Positions 60,278 to 64,000 of a stretch of DNA of 64,000 nucleotides are shown piece by piece. The notes below the pieces were generated by a model. The model searched no databases. It was not told the DNA's origin and saw nothing but the letters and a program-made list of their open reading frames with translations. The DNA comes from Ensifer sp. Root278 (GTDB lineage: Bacteria > Pseudomonadota > Alphaproteobacteria > Rhizobiales > Rhizobiaceae). How positions within the stretch are numbered: position 1 is the first letter of the stretch; each line of letters starts with the position of its first letter. The stretch lies in NCBI RefSeq assembly GCF_001429285.1, contig NZ_LMJJ01000040.1, positions 689,365-753,364 on the forward strand. Reading direction: 5' to 3'. The position numbers and the translations under genes were made by a program.

Positions 60278-60545
60278 CTCAGGGAAGCCCCTCATCCGCC
60301 TGCCGGCACTTCTCCCCGTCATTACGGGGAGAAGGGACGAGCGGTGACGGTTTTGCCCATCGCGAGGCGGAGATTGAACGACGAAACGTTTGAGGTCTGG
60401 CACTGGAGCGGGCGCCTAGCTGTTCTCTCCCCGCCTGCGGGGAGAGATGTCCGTCAGGATAGTGAGGGGCAATCATTAGAGGCAGGCGCCGCGCTGCACC
60501 AATTGCCTGCCGCGCTCGATATCTCTCCCTGCTTGCGGGGTGAGA
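60278..60545. repeat. Cluster of CTCCCCG-type palindromic repeats
   Basis: Three hairpins with the same core: TTCTCCCCG...CGGGGAGAA (60309-60334), CTCTCCCCGC/GCGGGGAGAG (60426-60447) and CTCTCCCTGC/GCGGGGTGAGAG (60523-60545). The cluster begins CCCCTCATCCGCCTGCCGGC, which is typical of a rhizobial intergenic repeat family. It fills the 306 bp between convergent genes; no gene is seen. Confidence 0.75.
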
Positions 60546-60560
60546 GGCAGCGCCGCGTGC

Positions 60561-60908
60561 TCACGCCTTCGGAAAAGCGCGGTCCAGGCCGCCGGCCTTC
60601 GAAAGCCCGGCCTTGAACGCCTGGTAGGCGGCGTGCTGGCTGGAGCGGCCGGCTTCCATCAGGCGCATCTGCAGGCGGGCGGGTGCGGTGTTGCCCAGCC
60701 ACTCGCCGAGCTTTTCCAGTTTCAGCGAGTTCAGGAACTTGGCCTCCGAGGCGAGGTCGAGGTGGCGATAGAGGCCGTCCATCAGACGCTCGTCCTGCTC
60801 GGGGTTTTCCATCAGCAGGCGCAGGAAGGACTGGTCGGCTTCGGCGAAAGCCCCAAGCTTCTCGGCGACCGTATCCCGGTCGGGAAAGGAGGCTGGGCCG
60901 GCGTTCAT
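60561..60908 (-). CDS. Hypothetical helical protein
   Basis: A 115-residue soluble protein (DTVAEKLGAFAEADQSFLRL; GLYRHLDLASEAKFLNSLKL; SSQHAAYQAFKAGLSKAGG). It is all-helical by composition. ATG 60908 fits a possible GGGAGAC site upstream. The family is not recognised. A partial RIME1 element lies 27 bp upstream. Confidence 0.65.
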   Translation of the reverse strand: MNAGPASFPDRDTVAEKLGAFAEADQSFLRLLMENPEQDERLMDGLYRHLDLASEAKFLNSLKLEKLGEWLGNTAPARLQMRLMEAGRSSQHAAYQAFKAGLSKAGGLDRAFPKA

Positions 60909-60934
60909 GTAAGTCTCCCGTCTGCGTTTCCGAC

Positions 60935-60999
60935 CGCGCGGCGCGTCTTGTGAGGCGCGCATGGGGTCGCTGTAGCACGTTGAATTGCTGCATGTTTTC
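60935..60999 (-). repeat. Partial RIME1-type element, copy 3
   Basis: Read on the minus strand it matches the second half of the other copies: AAAACATGCAGCAATTCAAC, GTGCTACAGCGACC and a GCGCGCCT...AGACGCGC hairpin. The first palindrome is mostly lost. It lies in the leader of the minus-strand gene ending at 60561. Confidence 0.7.
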
Positions 61000-61149
61000 G
61001 TCCGTTTCCGGTACGAACAGGCGAGCAGCGAATCTTCCTGTCATCGGGGATAGGCCAGCGGCTATCGGTACGCAAGCTGCAGCGCATATGTCATTCCTGA
61101 GCAAATCGTCCAATATTGACAATAAATCCAAATTCAGAAATAAGCGGGC

Positions 61150-61785
61150 ATGACCATTGCACCCGCCTTCGCCTCCATCCTCGCCACGCATGCGCCGACG
61201 GCCGCTGCGATCAGCGCCTTCCTCTATCCGCATGGAGAGGTCGTGCTGCATGACCTCAGGACGGGTACGATCGCGGGGATCTGGAACTGTTTCTCCGGTC
61301 GCGCAGTCGGCGAAGATTCGCTGATTGAAGACGAATTCGCCGCGGTCGGCAGCGCCGACGCCGTGCTCGGTCCTTATGAAAAAACCGGCACGGATGGCCG
61401 CCGCTTCAAGTCGATCTCCGCCGTGCTGCGTGACGGGGCGGGCGAAGCGGTCGGCCTGCTTTGCATCAATCTCGACATGTCGATGATCGATACGGCGGTG
61501 AAGCTGCTTTCGGCTTTCGCCGGCGCCGAGCAGCCGAGGCCACAGGCGCTCTTTGCGCGCGATTGGCGCGAGGAGATCAATGCGACGCTGCATGGCTGGC
61601 TGAAAGAGCGGGGGCTGGCACTTTCGGCGTTGAAGCGGAGCGATCGCGTGGCGCTGGTCGCCGCGCTCGACGCGCGCGGGCTGTTCCAGACGCGCAATGC
61701 CGTCGATCACCTGGCAAGCCTCATCGGCGCCTCGCGTGCCTCGATCTACAATTATCTTGCTGCGGCACGCGGCGAGGCACCCTGA
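61150..61785 (+). CDS. YheO-type transcriptional regulator (PAS plus HTH)
   Basis: A 211-residue regulator. The YheO-like PAS domain (about 15-120) includes FLYPHGEVVLHDLRTGTIAG and the diagnostic GEAVGLLCINLDMS. A helix-turn-helix follows near the C-terminus (about 175-205; AVDHLASLIGASRASIYNYL). DauR of Pseudomonas, which controls D-arginine use, has this layout. It precedes the aminotransferase by 106 bp on the same strand and probably controls it. Confidence 0.87.
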   Translation: MTIAPAFASILATHAPTAAAISAFLYPHGEVVLHDLRTGTIAGIWNCFSGRAVGEDSLIEDEFAAVGSADAVLGPYEKTGTDGRRFKSISAVLRDGAGEAVGLLCINLDMSMIDTAVKLLSAFAGAEQPRPQALFARDWREEINATLHGWLKERGLALSALKRSDRVALVAALDARGLFQTRNAVDHLASLIGASRASIYNYLAAARGEAP

Positions 61786-61891
61786 TTTGAAACACGCGCA
61801 ATTCCGGACGGAGACCGCTTCGCGTCTCTCGGCAGTTGCCTGATCTGCAACCGTTTCGCGCGCCACCAGGCGCCGAGAGGAGGAGACTTCC

Positions 61892-63037
61892 ATGACGACC
61901 TTGCCCGATTTCCGGCTTGAAACCCATTTCTCTCGCTGGGAGTTCAATGCCCGCCACCATATGACGGCGAGCGACAGCCAGACGATAAGCATGAGCGATC
62001 TGCTCGCACTTGCCGACGACGGGGACCGCGCCGCCTGGGACAGCGTGACGCTCGGCTACACCGAGACCTATGGCGCGCCGGCGTTGAGAGCGGCGATCGC
62101 TGCCACCTATGAAGGGCTTTCGGCCGCAGACATCCTCTGCTTCGCCGGCGCGGAGGAGGGGCTCTATTGCGCCATGCTGGCGCTGCTCGGGCCGGGTGAC
62201 CACGCTATCGTGACAGTGCCGAACTACCAGTCGATGGAAACTTTGCCGGTAACGATCGCCGGTGCCGTCACCGGCGTGCCGCTCCGGCCGGAAAACAACT
62301 GGCGGCTCGATATCGCCGATGTCAGGGCGGCGTTGCGCCCGAACACCCGGCTGATCTGCATCAACTTCCCCAACAACCCGACCGGTGCCATCGCCGACCA
62401 GGCAACGTTCCGGGCTCTGGTGGCGCTCTGCGCCGAGCGCGGCATCCATCTCTTCAGCGACGAGGTCTATCGCGGCCTGGAACGCGATCCCTCGCTTCGG
62501 CTGCCGCAGGCGGCCGAGTGCTTCGAGCGCGGCATCTCGCTGAACGTCATGTCCAAGGCATACGGGCTTCCGGGCCTCAGGATCGGCTGGATCGCCTGTC
62601 GCGACCACGCGCTGCTCGAGCGCATGGAGAAGATGAAGCACTACCTGTCGATCTGCAATTCGCGACCGTCGGAAGTGCTGGCGACGATCGCGCTCAAGGC
62701 CCGCGCTGTTATCCTCGATCGCAACCGGGCGCTGGTCGCTGCCAATCTCGAAAAGCTCGGTACCTTCTTCGCCGAGTTTCCCGATCTCTACGAATGGCGG
62801 GCACCTGACGGAGGCTGCGTCGGATTTGCCCGCTATCTCGGCGCCGACGGTGTCGAGACCCATTGCCGGCGTCTCGTGGAGGAGTCGGGCGTCTTGCTCC
62901 TTCCTTCGAGCCTCTTCGTTTCGGATCTTCTTCCGGTCGCAACCGATCGCTTCCGTGTCGGTTTCGGCCGCAAGGATATCGAGACCGGGCTCGATGCCTG
63001 GCGCCGGCATCTCACAGGGCTTCGTGCATCGGTCTGA
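61892..63037 (+). CDS. PLP-dependent class I/II aminotransferase
   Basis: A 381-residue fold-type I aminotransferase. The nucleotide-pocket segments are CINFPNNPTGAI and DEVYRGLERD. The PLP lysine is K222 in NVMSKAYGLPGLRIGW, with a late RVGFGR arginine that binds the substrate carboxylate. Strong GAGGAGGAG precedes the ATG. The neighbouring YheO/DauR-type regulator suggests amino-acid catabolism; the substrate is not evident. Confidence 0.9.
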   Translation: MTTLPDFRLETHFSRWEFNARHHMTASDSQTISMSDLLALADDGDRAAWDSVTLGYTETYGAPALRAAIAATYEGLSAADILCFAGAEEGLYCAMLALLGPGDHAIVTVPNYQSMETLPVTIAGAVTGVPLRPENNWRLDIADVRAALRPNTRLICINFPNNPTGAIADQATFRALVALCAERGIHLFSDEVYRGLERDPSLRLPQAAECFERGISLNVMSKAYGLPGLRIGWIACRDHALLERMEKMKHYLSICNSRPSEVLATIALKARAVILDRNRALVAANLEKLGTFFAEFPDLYEWRAPDGGCVGFARYLGADGVETHCRRLVEESGVLLLPSSLFVSDLLPVATDRFRVGFGRKDIETGLDAWRRHLTGLRASV

Positions 63038-63214
63038 CACCCGCGAGCCGAAGGATATCTCGTGTGCTCCCGCGGCGGCCTTCGGTCGCCGCGGCGCCGG
63101 TTGGCGGCCTGTGCCCAGAAATCGCGCGAATGTGGATATAGACCGGGCAGCAATGGTCCTGTCGTTAGGGCCGTGTTAACCAGCGGCCCCTGCCACCGAG
63201 TGTTCCCCCTGCTG

Positions 63215-64000
63215 ATGCATTACAGACCCGAAATCGATGGACTGCGCGCGCTTGCCGTGGTGCCAGTCCTCCTGTTCCATGCCGGTTTCGGCCTTGTTGC
63301 CGGCGGTTTTGCCGGCGTCGACGTCTTCTTCGTCATTAGCGGCTTTCTGATCACCTCGATCATTCATCGCGAAATCCGCGACGGAAGCTTCAGCATCGTC
63401 CGCTTTTACGAGCGGCGGGCCCGCCGAATTGCACCTGCGCTCCTGCTGGTTTGTGCCGTTTCGATCCCTTTCGCGCTTCTGTGGATGTTGCCGCAGGAGC
63501 TCAACACTTTTGGCAAGAGCCTCTATGCCGTGAATTTCTTCGCCTCGAATTTCCTGTTCTGGGATCAGACGGGATATTTCGAGCCGAGCACCGAGCTGAT
63601 GCCGCTGCTGCACACCTGGTCGCTGGCGGTCGAGGAGCAGTTCTATCTCGTCTTTCCGCTGCTCCTGCTTGTGCTGCGCCGCGTGTCTGCGGCAACGGCG
63701 CTGAAGGTCGTGCTGGCGCTCGTCGGCTTGAGTTTTGCGATGACGCAGCTGCTGGCGCGGGTCGATCCGGCCGCGAATTTCTACCTTCTGCCCAGCCGCT
63801 TCTGGGAGCTTGGCATCGGTGCGGCTCTGGCGCTTGTGGGCGCCGAGAGGCTCGATCTGGCAAAAGGCCGCCGCGAACTGCTCTCAGGCCTGGGCCTGGC
63901 AGCGATCATCGCGAGCTACCTCTTCGTGCCGGAATCGGCCTTCTATCCCGGCTTTACGACGGTGCCCGTGGTGCTCGGAACGGCGCTGGTTCTTGCCTTT
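63215..64000 (+). CDS. OafA/YrhL-type acyltransferase, 3' end beyond window
   Basis: 262 codons are visible of an integral-membrane acyltransferase-3 family enzyme that O-acetylates (or similarly acylates) surface polysaccharide. The start MHYRPEIDGLRALAVVPVLL is diagnostic and holds the essential HAGF histidine. GGFAGVDVFFVISGFLITSI, RFYERRARRIAPALLL and HTWSLAVEEQFYLVFP follow. Members are usually 350-700 residues, so the rest lies outside. No good ribosome site is visible before the ATG. Confidence 0.93.
   Translation, partial: MHYRPEIDGLRALAVVPVLLFHAGFGLVAGGFAGVDVFFVISGFLITSIIHREIRDGSFSIVRFYERRARRIAPALLLVCAVSIPFALLWMLPQELNTFGKSLYAVNFFASNFLFWDQTGYFEPSTELMPLLHTWSLAVEEQFYLVFPLLLLVLRRVSAATALKVVLALVGLSFAMTQLLARVDPAANFYLLPSRFWELGIGAALALVGAERLDLAKGRRELLSGLGLAAIIASYLFVPESAFYPGFTTVPVVLGTALVLAF

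Noticed and set aside
1-64000. CRISPR arrays, tRNA or rRNA genes, insertion sequences, integrases
   Set aside because: I looked for regularly spaced repeats, tRNA cloverleaf ends, conserved rRNA words and DDE or tyrosine-recombinase motifs and found none. The repeats present are dispersed palindromes, not arrays.

Overview
The window looks like chromosomal DNA from an alphaproteobacterium of the order Rhizobiales, most likely the Sinorhizobium/Ensifer group. The evidence is the high GC content, several copies of a RIME1-type palindromic repeat, a close homologue of the Mesorhizobium loti cyclic-nucleotide-gated K+ channel MlotiK1, a BA14K protein, DUF1127 and DUF1488 small proteins, and a DmeRF-type nickel/cobalt efflux pair. 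I see no rRNA, tRNA, CRISPR array, transposase or integrase.

Layout. 0-6.8 kb: end of a DUF924 gene, a large MscS-type channel, a caspase-like protein and a metallo-beta-lactamase-fold hydrolase. 6.9-16.5 kb: signalling genes. These are an ECF sigma factor with a YCII partner, a class III nucleotide cyclase, a cyclic-nucleotide-gated K+ channel, and two paralogous double-receiver proteins, one carrying GGDEF. 16.5-24.5 kb: a GlxA/AraC-type regulator, a DUF1629-type protein, DUF1127, a LysR regulator, a VIT-family membrane protein, broken genes and an AT-rich patch. 24.5-29.5 kb: a divergent GntR regulator facing an AbgB-like amidohydrolase and a complete polar amino-acid/opine-type ABC transporter. 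29.6-32.5 kb: an ArsR/SRPBCC pair and small genes.

32.5-38.5 kb and 51.1-55.5 kb hold two halves of one one-carbon system. The first half has a corrinoid-reactivating ASKHA ferredoxin (RACo-like), a methyltetrahydrofolate:corrinoid methyltransferase, a MetF-type reductase and a MetV-like zinc/iron protein. The second half has a DUF1638 protein, a corrinoid protein, an MttB-superfamily methyltransferase without an in-frame amber codon, and a QueG-like 4Fe-4S protein. Together they could move a methyl group from a quaternary amine (a betaine) to a corrinoid, then to tetrahydrofolate, and oxidise it. Between the halves lies a 39-51 kb accessory stretch of short stress-type genes, DmeRF, DUF892, a PerM-like transporter, very small membrane proteins and several pseudogenes. 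55.5-64 kb: a membrane protein, a phosphodiester glycosidase, a sigma factor with a VWA-domain membrane protein, a YheO-type regulator with an aminotransferase, and an acyltransferase cut by the window end.

The most unusual structural pattern recurs: an intact gene, then a short block of other genes, then a truncated copy of the 3' end of that same gene in the same orientation. I see it clearly four times (cyclase, VIT protein, DUF892, DUF1638) and weakly a fifth time (RACo-like). The second unusual point is that three proteins of the corrinoid pathway carry similar Arg/Gly-rich tails.
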